DNA of 18,200 bases. Source: Desulfobacteraceae bacterium. Its GTDB lineage: Bacteria > Desulfobacterota > Desulfobacteria > Desulfobacterales > Desulfosalsimonadaceae. The stretch's first letter is position 1. Each line of letters starts with the position of its first letter. Where the stretch lies: NCBI GenBank assembly GCA_027353395.1, contig DAIEHU010000013.1:1-18200 (forward strand), written 5' to 3'. Under the pieces are notes generated by a model, which was not told the origin of the DNA, ran no database searches, and worked only from the letters and a program-made list of their open reading frames with translations. A program made the translations under genes and the position numbers. Below, one piece after another: positions 1 to 8,800 of the stretch.

Positions 1-1354
1 ATGCGCTGGAACCGGCGCACAGACAGGGCGAAACCCTGTCAAACAGACCGGCGTCCGTGTAATCCGGGATGCCCGGAACCGGGTAAAAAAGGGAAATCCC
101 GATCCGCGTAGGCTGCTTTGCCAGATAAAGAAGATTGGCGACCACGGTTTCGGACGTGTCTTTTTTAAATCCGCAGATAAAATAGGTGATGCAGGGGATG
201 CCATGGTGATGAATGGTCTTTACGGCGCTTTCATACATGGAAAATCCGGGATCTCGTTGTTCTTCCGCCAAAATTTGTGCGTGGGTGGAGGCCACCGAGA
301 GGTTAAATTGCCGCAACCCTTTTTGGATAAGGGCCTTGGTGAGTTCCGGCGTCAATCGGGTATGGTCCACGCCGTTTTCAGCCAAAAAAGAAACCCCGGC
401 GAATCCGGAAAACCGGTTTCGAAAAACATCCATTATTTCTAAAAAATAATCCGGGGCCAGGAGGAGGTTGTCATCCTCGAAATTGATGGTCACGGTCTTG
501 CCGGTTTCAAATGGCAGCGGCATTTGGGCCATGGTACGCCTGATCGTATCCGCCGGTATGACCCGGAAATCCCGGCCATGACATAAAAAATTGGAACAGA
601 ACCGACATCGTTTGGGGCATCCCCGGCTCAGCGCCGTTGTAAAATAAATGGCGGTTTTGGTTTCCCCGGTTTTTTTTAAGACAAATGCGATTTCCTGGGC
701 TGTTGTTTGTTTTTTATCCTGCGGCGCAATGATCCGGCCGTCTTTTTTCCGGTAAAGATTGGGAATCCGGCCAAAATCATGGATTTCTGCCCGGAAGGCC
801 TGCAAAAACGCTTTAAGCGATACTTCCGCTTCTCCGGTCAGGACGAAATCGACATGGGGCTTTTCGATAAAAAACTCCGGATACGCGCTCGGGCCCGCGC
901 CGCCCATAACAATGGTCAAATGCGGGTTTATGGCATGGATGCGGGCAGCGAGCGCCAGGGCGGATTCCGCATAGCAAAATGCGAAGCAGGCGATAAACAC
1001 CAGGTCGGGTGAAGTTTTGATGATCTGATCCGCGCACTCTGATATCAAAGGTCCGAACCGCTGATATTGCGTGAAAAAAGAGAGTTTCCCCTCTTCATGC
1101 GCCACAAGGTGGGGGGTTAAAAACTGAAGGGCTGAAGGAAGCCGGACAGGACTTCCCTTTTTCCGCCGCATGGGAAAATTCAGCATCTGGACCGACCATC
1201 CGGCAAATGCCAGACAATCGGATACAATCTCTGGGCCCAGTACTGAAAACCGGTGGGGACTGAAATAAAAATCAAATACCGGCGGGATGGCCACGCAGGC
1301 TTTCCATATCCGGGTCTCCACCTGCACCGGAATCATTTCAGGACTTGCCGTCAT
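1..1354 (-). CDS. B12-binding-type radical SAM protein (partial, 3' end outside window)
   Basis: The minus-strand frame from ATG 1354 stays open for about 451 codons to the left edge, so the C-terminus is missing. An N-terminal Rossmann-like half (about residues 40-190) contains a V-M-G-G-A-G-P-S stretch followed by D-F-V-L-T-G-E-A-E, the usual layout of the cobalamin-binding domain in this superfamily. No DxHxxG cobalamin-ligand motif was seen. A radical SAM core follows, with CxxxCxxC in R-G-C-P-K-R-C-R-F-C (Cys about 246, 250 and 253) for the [4Fe-4S] cluster. Later segments (F-E-D-D-N, then F-L-A-E-N-G and the G-L-R-Q-F-N-L-S-V region) match the middle of the TIM-barrel of such enzymes. 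Known relatives do methylations or rearrangements; no substrate can be named. ATG 1354 overlaps the upstream gene by 17 bases; an in-frame ATG at 1336, just past that gene's stop, is an alternative start. Neither has a strong ribosome binding site, which suggests translational coupling. Confidence 0.88.
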   Translation of the reverse strand, partial: MTASPEMIPVQVETRIWKACVAIPPVFDFYFSPHRFSVLGPEIVSDCLAFAGWSVQMLNFPMRRKKGSPVRLPSALQFLTPHLVAHEEGKLSFFTQYQRFGPLISECADQIIKTSPDLVFIACFAFCYAESALALAARIHAINPHLTIVMGGAGPSAYPEFFIEKPHVDFVLTGEAEVSLKAFLQAFRAEIHDFGRIPNLYRKKDGRIIAPQDKKQTTAQEIAFVLKKTGETKTAIYFTTALSRGCPKRCRFCSNFLCHGRDFRVIPADTIRRTMAQMPLPFETGKTVTINFEDDNLLLAPDYFLEIMDVFRNRFSGFAGVSFLAENGVDHTRLTPELTKALIQKGLRQFNLSVASTHAQILAEEQRDPGFSMYESAVKTIHHHGIPCITYFICGFKKDTSETVVANLLYLAKQPTRIGISLFYPVPGIPDYTDAGLFDRVSPCLCAGSSA

Positions 1355-2336
1355 CCGTTGTTTCAGGAGCGGCTGGCTGGGTTTTGAGAGCGTATTTTGT
1401 TTTCAGGCGGTTTAAAGCATCCATATACTGGCCTTTGAATATCAGGTTGTTCTGATGGGAAACCGCATCCAACGCGAGATCGATCTGGGGTCGGATGTCG
1501 ATGCCATAGGGGTTCAATTCCGCGTCATTGGCCTGATCCAGAATCAGAACGCAGTAATAATCCGTCAGACACCGGATGGTTGAATCCCGCCTCAGCAGAT
1601 AGCTTTTTCCGGAAAACGTGGCCATGAAAAAACCGGCGTATTCATAGAGGGTCTTCAGGGAAACGCAAGCCGGGTCACCCGGTTTGCAGCATCTGGTGGA
1701 TACATAATACTGGTAACCATCCGCCAGGGCATGTTCCAGCAAGTCTTTATCCATCATTAGAATGGTTTTGACCATACGGATCCGGTCTTTTTTAAGCACC
1801 TTGAAAAAATGGGATTCATTGCGCTTCAGGCTCTCCATATTCCTTGTTTCGTCCGCCACCAGCGGTGGAGATGCGGACAGATCATGGAGCATTTTCGCCA
1901 TCCAGTCCGATGAAAACGCCTCTTCGGAGCCGGCGGCGGGTTTGGCCTTTTTCCGCAGATAATCCAAAAAAGCCGATATCCGGCGATTTAAGGCGTCGCA
2001 TGTGGGCTCGGATTCGCTTTCCGCGGTCTTGTCCACGGGCTGGCTGCCGAATACCTCTGTCAGCCGTTCATCTGAAACCGCCGGAGAAGCTTCAGGCTTC
2101 GCTGCCGGAGGGGCCGGAGGCTGCTTCTGCAATTCCTGAATGCGCGCCTCCATCTCCGCCTTGGTTTTCGCCATTTCCTGCTGTTGCTGTGAAACGGCGG
2201 CTTTTATCTCCTTTTCATGCCATTGCGCAACTTTTTGGTAGCCCACATAACCAATGGCCGCGGCTGCAACAACTGCTGCAATAAAAATGATCACCGCCTT
2301 GGAACGATCGGGCGGGGACGGCAGATCCGGGTTCAT
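1338..2336 (-). CDS. Membrane-anchored coiled-coil protein of unknown function
   Basis: 332 residues, family not recognised. A short cytoplasmic N-terminus (residues 1-13) precedes one hydrophobic helix (about 14-34, Ala/Ile/Val rich). Next come a charged, Gln/Glu/Lys-rich predicted coiled coil (about 37-71) and a Pro/Ala linker (about 72-90). A C-terminal globular region (about 110-315) contains several cysteines, including a C-C pair and a C-K-P-G-D-P-A-C-like arrangement that could form disulfides if the domain lies outside the cytoplasm. The topology (single anchor, stalk, periplasmic head) is inferred from composition. The start is well supported: an AGGAGG (plus-strand CCTCCT at 2345-2350) lies 8 bases before the ATG. 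It follows the histidine kinase gene by 20 bases and overlaps the next gene, so the three are probably co-transcribed. It could be an accessory sensor or scaffold for the kinase, but nothing in the sequence proves that. Confidence 0.8.
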   Translation of the reverse strand: MNPDLPSPPDRSKAVIIFIAAVVAAAAIGYVGYQKVAQWHEKEIKAAVSQQQQEMAKTKAEMEARIQELQKQPPAPPAAKPEASPAVSDERLTEVFGSQPVDKTAESESEPTCDALNRRISAFLDYLRKKAKPAAGSEEAFSSDWMAKMLHDLSASPPLVADETRNMESLKRNESHFFKVLKKDRIRMVKTILMMDKDLLEHALADGYQYYVSTRCCKPGDPACVSLKTLYEYAGFFMATFSGKSYLLRRDSTIRCLTDYYCVLILDQANDAELNPYGIDIRPQIDLALDAVSHQNNLIFKGQYMDALNRLKTKYALKTQPAAPETTDDGKS

Positions 2337-2356
2337 GGCGGTCTCCTCCTTATGGC

Positions 2357-5287
2357 TTATTCCGGGTTGTTAATTCCGGGTTGTTTTGGCTTATCCAGCA
2401 CCCGGCGGATGGACCGGGCGATCTGGTCGATGCTGATGGGTTTCATGACATATTCCTTAAAGCCGATGCCCAGCGCTTTTTCCTCGTTTATCGATTCGCT
2501 GAATCCAGTGCACAGAATCATGGGCATATCCGGACGGACGGCCAGGATTTCCTGGGCCAGTTTCGCCCCGGTCATTTTCGGCATGGTCATATCGGTGATG
2601 ATGAGATCAAATTTTTCCGGATCGGCCTTGAATAATTCAAGCGCTTTCACGCTGCTGCTGAGGGCTTCCACCTGATAGCCCAGTTGCGCCAGCACCTGGC
2701 GGCCCAAATCCATGATGCTTTTTTCATCATCCACAAATAAAATCCGCTCACTGCCGGTGGGGGCCTGGAAGCTGATCTTGACGCCCGGCTGGATTTGTTT
2801 CTCGATGGCCGGAAGGAAAATATTAAATGCCGACCCGGCCCCCGGTTTGCTTTGAACCGTAATGTCGCCGCAGCAGCCCTTAACGATGCCGTGAACCACG
2901 GAAAGGCCCAATCCCGTTCCCTTGCCGAGTTCTTTGGTGGTGAAAAAGGGGTCATACAAGCGTTTGATAAGTTCAGGATGCATCCCGTGCCCTGTATCCC
3001 GGACCGTGAGGCAAATGTGCCGGCCAGAATTGATGCCGGGATTTTCCGCCGCAAAATCAGCGCTTAAGTCCACATCCATCAAACTGACTTCCAGAATGCC
3101 GCCGGTTTCACCCATGGCATGTTGCGCGTTGGTGCAGAGATTCATCAATATCTGATGGATCTGGGTGGGATCCCCCATGATGAGGGAATCGCTCACCAGA
3201 TTCTGGCGGATTTCGATGGTCGCCGGAATGGACGCCCGCAGGAGCTTGAGCGCTTCATTGATGATCAGCCGGATCTGCACCGGTTGTTTTTTAAACTCCG
3301 CCTGGCGGCTGAAGGCAAGTATCTGCCCCACAAGGTCTCTGGCCCGGTATCCTGCTTTCAGAATTTCCTGGAGTTTGTTTTTCAGGCCGGGCAGATCGCG
3401 ATCGGACGTTTCCTTTAAGCCCAATTCCGTATATCCGATGACCGCCGACAGGATATTGTTAAAATCATGGGCGATGCCGCCGGCCAGCGTGCCCACGGCT
3501 TCCATTTTATACGCCTGCTGGAGTTTTGCTTCAAGCCTCATTTTCTCCGTTTCCATTGTTTTTCGTCGGGTGACGTCACGGGACACCACCAGAATCCCCG
3601 TGGCCTGGCCGGAATCATCCCTTAAAAAACTGGCGGTGGCCTCCACCCATACGGTGGAGCCGTTTTTGCAGTACTCCTCGATCTCCAGAGTCCTTGACCG
3701 CATCGGGTTCGCCCCTCTCTCCGCTTCTTTTGTGAATTCTTCCGCGATGATATCAGTGGCGTATTTAAACGAATGAGGAAGCAGAATGTCATTTAACGTC
3801 AGTTTTGTAACTTCTTCAGGCGTAAACCCCTGCATGAAGTAAACCGACGGACTGACATAAGAAAATTTGAGTTCCGGCAGATCAATGGTCGAGATAACAT
3901 CGGTAATATTTTCTGACAGCAGGCGATAACGTTGCTCGCTTTCTTTGATTTTTTCAAACGATACGGCATTGACGATGCTCATGGCGGTTTCCGAGGCGAT
4001 ACCCATCAATACATTCATGTCGCTTTGTTTCAAATTTGACTTGGATTTGCTGTTATCCACCGCCAGGATGCCAAGGGATTTTTTTTCAAAGACAATGGGT
4101 ACGCAAATAAACGATTCGCCGTTGAGCTGCCTGGCGAATTTTGCGCTTCTTTCGGAAAAGGAATGTTCGATTTCAGTGATATCATCGATCAGAAAAGGCT
4201 TGAGATCCCTCATGGCCTGAACAAAAAGCCCTTTTGAAGCAGGATTGCCAATCTGGAAGGTCGTTTGATTGAGCAGATTCTCATGTTCCGGGCTGAGGCC
4301 GAACCCGCCTTTAAATTCAAGACGGGCATACTCCCGGTTCGCCAGCATGACTATGCCCCGGTCATATTCAAGGCGTTTTTCCATGATCTGGCAAACGGTT
4401 TGAATGATTTTATCAATATTTAATATCTGAGTCGTCGCCTGTCCGATTTCCTGAATCAGCAGCGAGTTGTTATAGTGGATATCGCTTTCTTTTAAATGGA
4501 CCAGGGCTGCTTCTGCTTGATTTTGAACGGTTTCAACCAGGCATTTATTGTTCATCTTTTCAAAATAATAGGCCAGCAGTGCGTTTATCAAAGCAAGCGC
4601 GAGAACGCCCATCCCCCAAGTCCCCACAGGCAGCGGGAAAAACAGCGCCCCGGAAATAACCGCGCTGGCGGCCAGAAAATATTTATGCACCCGTTTCCAG
4701 AAAAACAGGGAGGAATCCTGCCAGGTGATGATGTACCGGCAGCAGGAATCGCCTTTGTGACAACACTGGGGATGATCGATGACGCCATACTGCTCGGAGA
4801 ACAATTTGGGCACCGCCTCAAAAAAACCGGTCCGGTTCTCGCACTGATAGGGCTTTTCCGCTACTCCGGGTTTGGGTGTGGCGATGATTTCAAAGACATT
4901 CGATTCGATTTTTCTGGCGGCGATATCCGCTCCGAGGCTGAACAAGGGGTACACTTTTTCAAATAAAAGAAAAATTGCTGTCGGCGTCATAAACCCCAGT
5001 ATATATTGTTTTGCGTTGCCCAGCCCCTTTGAAGATGCGAATCGGCCCGCACGCCGGGCAATATCCGATTCACCGGTTTGTTCGCATACGACCTTGTAAA
5101 ACCGGTCAACCTCTTCCTGCGTCAACCAGTGCGACGGATCATTGATGGTATAGGGTTTGAGCCCTGATTTTGCCAGAACGGCATCCGGGTTGATATGGGG
5201 ATGATCGTTTTGCAGGAATTCCAGAAAAATTTTGAGGATGCGGCTGCTATAGGGATGGGTGGTGTCACCCGCGGGTAAATTCATCAT
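2357..5287 (-). CDS. Membrane hybrid sensor histidine kinase (N-terminal sensor, GAF, PAS, HisKA, HATPase, receiver)
   Basis: 976 residues. Order: an N-terminal domain (1-190) ending in a Cys-rich H-P-Q-C-C-H-K-G-D-S-C-C motif (175-183) that resembles V4R-like or related ligand-binding domains; two membrane helices (about 202-219 and 223-243); a short coiled coil; a GAF domain (about 280-440); a PAS domain (about 452-575); HisKA with the phospho-acceptor His607 in G-G-I-A-H-D-F-N-N; HATPase_c with N box near 717-720, D-T-G-H-G-M (764-769) and G-T-G-L-G-L (790-795); and a C-terminal receiver with acidic pair 853-854, phospho-acceptor Asp899 and Lys949. All catalytic residues are present, so it should autophosphorylate and relay to its own receiver. 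No output DNA-binding regulator is adjacent, so the downstream partner is unknown. It heads a leftward set of three genes. ATG 5287 is followed directly by a second in-frame ATG; the ribosome binding site is weak. Confidence 0.93.
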   Translation of the reverse strand: MMNLPAGDTTHPYSSRILKIFLEFLQNDHPHINPDAVLAKSGLKPYTINDPSHWLTQEEVDRFYKVVCEQTGESDIARRAGRFASSKGLGNAKQYILGFMTPTAIFLLFEKVYPLFSLGADIAARKIESNVFEIIATPKPGVAEKPYQCENRTGFFEAVPKLFSEQYGVIDHPQCCHKGDSCCRYIITWQDSSLFFWKRVHKYFLAASAVISGALFFPLPVGTWGMGVLALALINALLAYYFEKMNNKCLVETVQNQAEAALVHLKESDIHYNNSLLIQEIGQATTQILNIDKIIQTVCQIMEKRLEYDRGIVMLANREYARLEFKGGFGLSPEHENLLNQTTFQIGNPASKGLFVQAMRDLKPFLIDDITEIEHSFSERSAKFARQLNGESFICVPIVFEKKSLGILAVDNSKSKSNLKQSDMNVLMGIASETAMSIVNAVSFEKIKESEQRYRLLSENITDVISTIDLPELKFSYVSPSVYFMQGFTPEEVTKLTLNDILLPHSFKYATDIIAEEFTKEAERGANPMRSRTLEIEEYCKNGSTVWVEATASFLRDDSGQATGILVVSRDVTRRKTMETEKMRLEAKLQQAYKMEAVGTLAGGIAHDFNNILSAVIGYTELGLKETSDRDLPGLKNKLQEILKAGYRARDLVGQILAFSRQAEFKKQPVQIRLIINEALKLLRASIPATIEIRQNLVSDSLIMGDPTQIHQILMNLCTNAQHAMGETGGILEVSLMDVDLSADFAAENPGINSGRHICLTVRDTGHGMHPELIKRLYDPFFTTKELGKGTGLGLSVVHGIVKGCCGDITVQSKPGAGSAFNIFLPAIEKQIQPGVKISFQAPTGSERILFVDDEKSIMDLGRQVLAQLGYQVEALSSSVKALELFKADPEKFDLIITDMTMPKMTGAKLAQEILAVRPDMPMILCTGFSESINEEKALGIGFKEYVMKPISIDQIARSIRRVLDKPKQPGINNPE

Positions 5288-5476
5288 AATGATCCGAATT
5301 CTTTATTGGAATGATTGACAGCGCATCATATTTGAAAGAGTTCGCATTCAGATAATCCGTCGTCCGGAATCGAAGAGAAAAATTTGACTATTGACGATTA
5401 GCACTGGATGAAAGAAAAAACAAGGATTGTTTTCAATGAGTTATGTGCCAAAAAAATTATCGTCTTCAAAAACCCG

Positions 5477-5505
5477 TTGAAAACCATAAATACCCCTGCT
5501 ATGGT
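5477..5505 (+). promoter_or_regulatory. Sigma-70-type promoter for the gntR-GRE operon
   Basis: TTGAAA (5477-5482) and TATGGT (5500-5505) are separated by exactly 17 bases, matching the -35 and -10 consensus at five of six and four of six positions. It lies 31 bases before the regulator's ATG and its -10 overlaps a palindromic operator. The rest of the 5288-5536 divergent intergenic region is AT-rich and also has to hold the leftward kinase promoter, which I could not identify. Confidence 0.55.
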
Positions 5506-5512
5506 ATTACCA
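5502..5512. promoter_or_regulatory. FadR/GntR-type operator, TGGTATTACCA
   Basis: A perfect 11-base palindrome of the form TGGT-N3-ACCA, the half-site arrangement known for FadR-subfamily GntR repressors. It overlaps the -10 box of the promoter in front of the regulator gene, the expected position for autorepression. The regulator encoded 24 bases downstream belongs to exactly this subfamily. The match is seen directly; binding is inferred. Confidence 0.65.
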
Positions 5513-5536
5513 CCAGCCAAAAAGGAGACGATTAAA

Positions 5537-6268
5537 ATGATGTTTGAAGGGCTATCGCCGTTGAAATCTGAAAGCTTAAAGGATAATTGCATCCGGCGCT
5601 TTGAGGGCATGATCCTTTCCGGAGCGGTGAGCGTGGATGAAAAACTGCCGCCGGAACGGGAGCTGGCTGGCCGCCTGGGCGTAAGCCGTCCGGTGGTTCA
5701 CGAAGCCTTGGTAGACTTGGCCGTCAAGGGCCTCGTGAGCATGACCCCGCGAAAGGGAACCGTGGTCAATGATTTCCGAAGACAGGGTTCGGTAACGCTT
5801 TTGACCTCCCTCCTGGAATACCAGAACGGCAGGCTCGACGCCCGGCTGCTTGACGGCCTGCTCAACATGCGGATGCTCATTGAAACTGAAAATGCGCGTC
5901 TGGCCGCCGAAAACCGGACACCTGCCCAGGTGGATGAATTGAACGATCTGATCCTTCAGGAATCCGGCACCGATTCTGCCGACGGGGACGCCGTCACCCG
6001 CCTGGATTTTGAATTCCACCTGCTGCTTGCCATTGCAACGGACAATTTGTTGTATCCCCTGCTCTTGAATTCCTTCAAGCCGGTTTACACCAACCTGTCC
6101 GGCCAGTTTTTTAAAGATTCCGCCCTCGTCCGGGCGGTGTTTGATTTTCATAAAAACCTGGCAGCCGCCATTGCGGACCAGGATGAACACCAGGCCGCGG
6201 AACTCATGCGCCGCATGTTGCTCCACGGGGAAGACCGGTTGCGAAAAATCATATCCATCAATGCTTAG
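5537..6268 (+). CDS. FadR-subfamily GntR transcriptional regulator (GntR wHTH + FCD)
   Basis: 243 residues from ATG 5537. This start is chosen because AAGGAG (5522-5527) lies 9 bases upstream and the promoter and operator lie just before it; the frame stays open further upstream to 5408 but that part would cover the promoter. An N-terminal winged helix-turn-helix (about residues 15-75) contains the typical L-P-P-E-R-E-L-A and G-V-S-R-P-V-V-H-E-A-L signatures. The C-terminal all-helical FCD domain (about 90-240) carries the usual Asp and His metal-ligand pattern (D-F-E-F-H, F-H-K-N-L and L-H-G-E-D). FCD domains sense small carboxylic acids, often through a bound metal. The gene ends 9 bases before the glycyl radical enzyme start, so it is probably the local, autoregulated switch for that operon, most likely a repressor released by the pathway substrate (inference). 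Confidence 0.93.
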   Translation: MMFEGLSPLKSESLKDNCIRRFEGMILSGAVSVDEKLPPERELAGRLGVSRPVVHEALVDLAVKGLVSMTPRKGTVVNDFRRQGSVTLLTSLLEYQNGRLDARLLDGLLNMRMLIETENARLAAENRTPAQVDELNDLILQESGTDSADGDAVTRLDFEFHLLLAIATDNLLYPLLLNSFKPVYTNLSGQFFKDSALVRAVFDFHKNLAAAIADQDEHQAAELMRRMLLHGEDRLRKIISINA

Positions 6269-6277
6269 GAGGTCGCC

Positions 6278-8791
6278 ATGCGCGCCGCAGCACAAGAAAA
6301 ATCCCATGCCATCAAGGAACCCAAAGGCTTGTCCGGCCGGATCAACCGGCTCCGGGAATATTATTTCAAAGGCGCGGAAAGGGCCTGGAACAATGAAACC
6401 ACGTCATGGACCACGGGAACCAAGTGGGATGTGCAGTTTAATGAAATGACGTTTTATATTGTTCCGGAAACCTACATGCTCATGCAGACCATGCGCAGCT
6501 CCTACCGGCAGGCCGCACGAAACGTTCCCCTGCCGGACGGTTTCTGGAAAAAGTCACTTGCGGAGCGCCGGGCCTGGTTCATCAGGGAAGTCATGGTCAA
6601 CCATTTGCCCAAGGAAATCCTGCCCGGAGACCTGATCGCCGGGGGCCGGTTCAATATTGTTGCCTCCATGTGCCTGACCCGGTCGGAACAGGCTGAATTC
6701 GACCGCCTGACCCTTGGCAAAAAAGGAGCCCGGACGGCGGTCAACTGGTTTCACAGCCACGGCTACGGCAATGCGGGGGCCACCTGCGGCCATCTGATTC
6801 CCGGTTATGAGCGGGTGATGGCCCTTGGATGGAAAGGTATTCATGAAGAGTTGGAATCGGCTTATAACGCCATGCCCGCATCAGAACAAAACGGCCCCAA
6901 AGGCGGACAAATTCATGCCATGATGACGGCGGCCACCCTGCCCCGGGATCTCGGGGGCCGGTACGCCGCCCTCTGCCGGAAGCTGGCTGTAAATGAAACC
7001 GATCCGGACCGGAATGAAGAGCTGACCCAGATGGCAAAAAATCTGGATCTGATTCCCTGGGAGCCGCCCAAGACCTTCTGGCAGGCGGTGCAGTCCCTGT
7101 GGTTGACCCACATGCTGGTCATGTCTGATGAAAATTATCCCGGACCGGGCGTGTCCTTCGGACGCATCGACCAGTATCTGCTGCCCTTCTGGGAATTCTC
7201 CTTAAAAAGCGGCATGAACCGGGATTTCGGCAAGGAAATCTTAAAATGCTTCTGGATTCACTGCAATACCGCCTATGACGCCATGATTAAAAACGGCAAT
7301 CAGGGCATCACTGCGGGATTCGGCCAGCTCATCACCTTGTCCGGCTTAGGGCAGGGCGGCAAAGATATGACCAATGACCTGACCTTTGCGCTCCTGGAAG
7401 TCATTGACGAGATGACGCCGATTCTGGAGCCCAAACCCAATGTGCGGCTCCACCGGAAATCGCCGGACGTCTTGATGGACAAAATGGTGGACATGATCGC
7501 AGACAGCCAGGGTGCGCCGTTTTTAATCAATTTTGACGAGCGGTCCATGGCCGGCATGATGCGGGAAGCCCGTATCGCAGGCATCGGGCACCTGATTCAT
7601 AAGGACAATGTCCATGACTACGCGCCGGTGGGTTGCCTTGAAAACACCATGGCCGGCAATGACCGTTCCGGCACCGTTGACAATAATCTGAACCTCCTGA
7701 AAGCCGTGGAACTGGCCCTGACGAGCGGCAATGATCTGATCCCCGTGGTGAATCCCATGACCGGAAAACCGGAAAAGATCCGGCAGGACGGGCCCATAAC
7801 CGGAAATCCGGACCGGTTTCTCATTTTTGAGGAATTCTGGGACGCCTATGCGCGCCAGACCCGGTATATCATTAAAAAATGCGTGGACCTGTATGAAAAA
7901 TCGGAATCCGTCCGGGCGCGGTTTCTGCCCACCCCCTATCTTTCCTGTCTGGTGAAAGGATGCGCGGAAAAAGGCCTGGATGTCACCCAGGGCGGGGCCG
8001 AGATCAGTTTTGTCACCCTGGAGGCCGTGACCTTCGCCACCACCGTGGACGCGCTTCTTGCCATCAAATACCTGGTGTTTGATGAAAAAAAATGCACCAT
8101 GATTGAGTTGATCTCGGCCCTGAAAGACAACTGGGAAAATCATGAAAAACTTCAAGCCCTGGCGAAAAACCGGGCCCCCAAATACGGCCGGGACGACGAT
8201 GGGGCGGACGCCATGTCGAAAAAAGTCATGGATCTCTGGACAACGGAAGCCTGGAAGCACCGGACCAAAAGCACGGGCCGCCGGTTCCGGCCGGGCATGC
8301 TGAGTTGGAATTACTGGGCCGGAGACGGCTACGTCATGGCTGCCAGCGCGGACGGCCGCAAAAAAGGCCAGTTCCTTTCAAACGCCATTTGCCCGTCCAA
8401 CGGCGCGGACATTCACGGCCCTACCGCCAACGCCAATTCCGTGGGCAAGGCCCTGGGCGGCCTGTCCGAAAGCGGTCAGGGGGACTGGGGGCCGTACCTG
8501 AATAGTCTGCCCAACGGCGCCAGCCACACCATCACCTTTAACCCGTCCATGATGCGGGATCCGGAGCACCGGAACAAGTTCAAGGCGTTTTTAAAAGGCT
8601 ACGCCCAAAACGGCGGCACCTGTCTTCAGGTGAACATGCTGGATCCCGCTATGCTGCGGGACGCCCAGAAACACCCCCAGGATTACCGTCATCTGCTGGT
8701 GCGCATCACAGGGTACAATGCCTATTTTACGTCCGTGGGCCGGGAACTGCAGAATGAGGTCATAGCGAGGCTGAGTCATCAGAAATTTTAG
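6278..8791 (+). CDS. Glycyl radical enzyme, decarboxylase/lyase-type, substrate unknown
   Basis: 837 residues, the usual size for this superfamily. ATG 6278 has AGGAGG (6267-6272) 5 bases upstream. The active-site loop is V-G-C-L-E-N, giving the thiyl Cys453 and Glu455. The C-terminal glycyl radical loop is R-I-T-G-Y-N-A-Y-F with Gly812, 25 residues from the end. By family knowledge the activase abstracts hydrogen from this glycine, and the radical moves to the cysteine to attack the substrate. The Cys-X-Glu pattern is typical of arylacetate decarboxylases and of C-N, C-S and dehydratase members. It is unlike pyruvate formate-lyase (two adjacent cysteines), and as I recall the family X-succinate synthases lack this glutamate. 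The C-L-E triplet also occurs in 4-hydroxyphenylacetate decarboxylase, but this protein is shorter than that enzyme and no small iron-sulfur subunit gene is present. No microcompartment genes or signature peptide are seen, so it is probably a soluble cytoplasmic enzyme. Confidence 0.95.
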   Translation: MRAAAQEKSHAIKEPKGLSGRINRLREYYFKGAERAWNNETTSWTTGTKWDVQFNEMTFYIVPETYMLMQTMRSSYRQAARNVPLPDGFWKKSLAERRAWFIREVMVNHLPKEILPGDLIAGGRFNIVASMCLTRSEQAEFDRLTLGKKGARTAVNWFHSHGYGNAGATCGHLIPGYERVMALGWKGIHEELESAYNAMPASEQNGPKGGQIHAMMTAATLPRDLGGRYAALCRKLAVNETDPDRNEELTQMAKNLDLIPWEPPKTFWQAVQSLWLTHMLVMSDENYPGPGVSFGRIDQYLLPFWEFSLKSGMNRDFGKEILKCFWIHCNTAYDAMIKNGNQGITAGFGQLITLSGLGQGGKDMTNDLTFALLEVIDEMTPILEPKPNVRLHRKSPDVLMDKMVDMIADSQGAPFLINFDERSMAGMMREARIAGIGHLIHKDNVHDYAPVGCLENTMAGNDRSGTVDNNLNLLKAVELALTSGNDLIPVVNPMTGKPEKIRQDGPITGNPDRFLIFEEFWDAYARQTRYIIKKCVDLYEKSESVRARFLPTPYLSCLVKGCAEKGLDVTQGGAEISFVTLEAVTFATTVDALLAIKYLVFDEKKCTMIELISALKDNWENHEKLQALAKNRAPKYGRDDDGADAMSKKVMDLWTTEAWKHRTKSTGRRFRPGMLSWNYWAGDGYVMAASADGRKKGQFLSNAICPSNGADIHGPTANANSVGKALGGLSESGQGDWGPYLNSLPNGASHTITFNPSMMRDPEHRNKFKAFLKGYAQNGGTCLQVNMLDPAMLRDAQKHPQDYRHLLVRITGYNAYFTSVGRELQNEVIARLSHQKF

Positions 8792-8800
8792 TGTCCTTGA

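Noticed and set aside
203..1012. Several plus-strand open frames over the left 1 kb
   Set aside because: The minus strand carries one continuous radical SAM frame with recognisable motifs across this whole stretch; the plus frames are shadows without domain features.
5408..5536. N-terminal extension of the GntR regulator by 43 codons
   Set aside because: The extension would cover the promoter and operator, lacks a ribosome binding site and adds residues not seen before the wHTH in this family.
5576..6307. A 243-codon minus-strand frame opposite the GntR regulator
   Set aside because: The regulator's wHTH and FCD motifs are clear on the plus strand; the antisense frame shows no family features.
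7523..8260. A 245-codon minus-strand frame inside the glycyl radical enzyme gene
   Set aside because: It lies opposite conserved GRE motifs including Cys453/Glu455 and has no recognisable domain; it is an antisense shadow of GC-rich codons.
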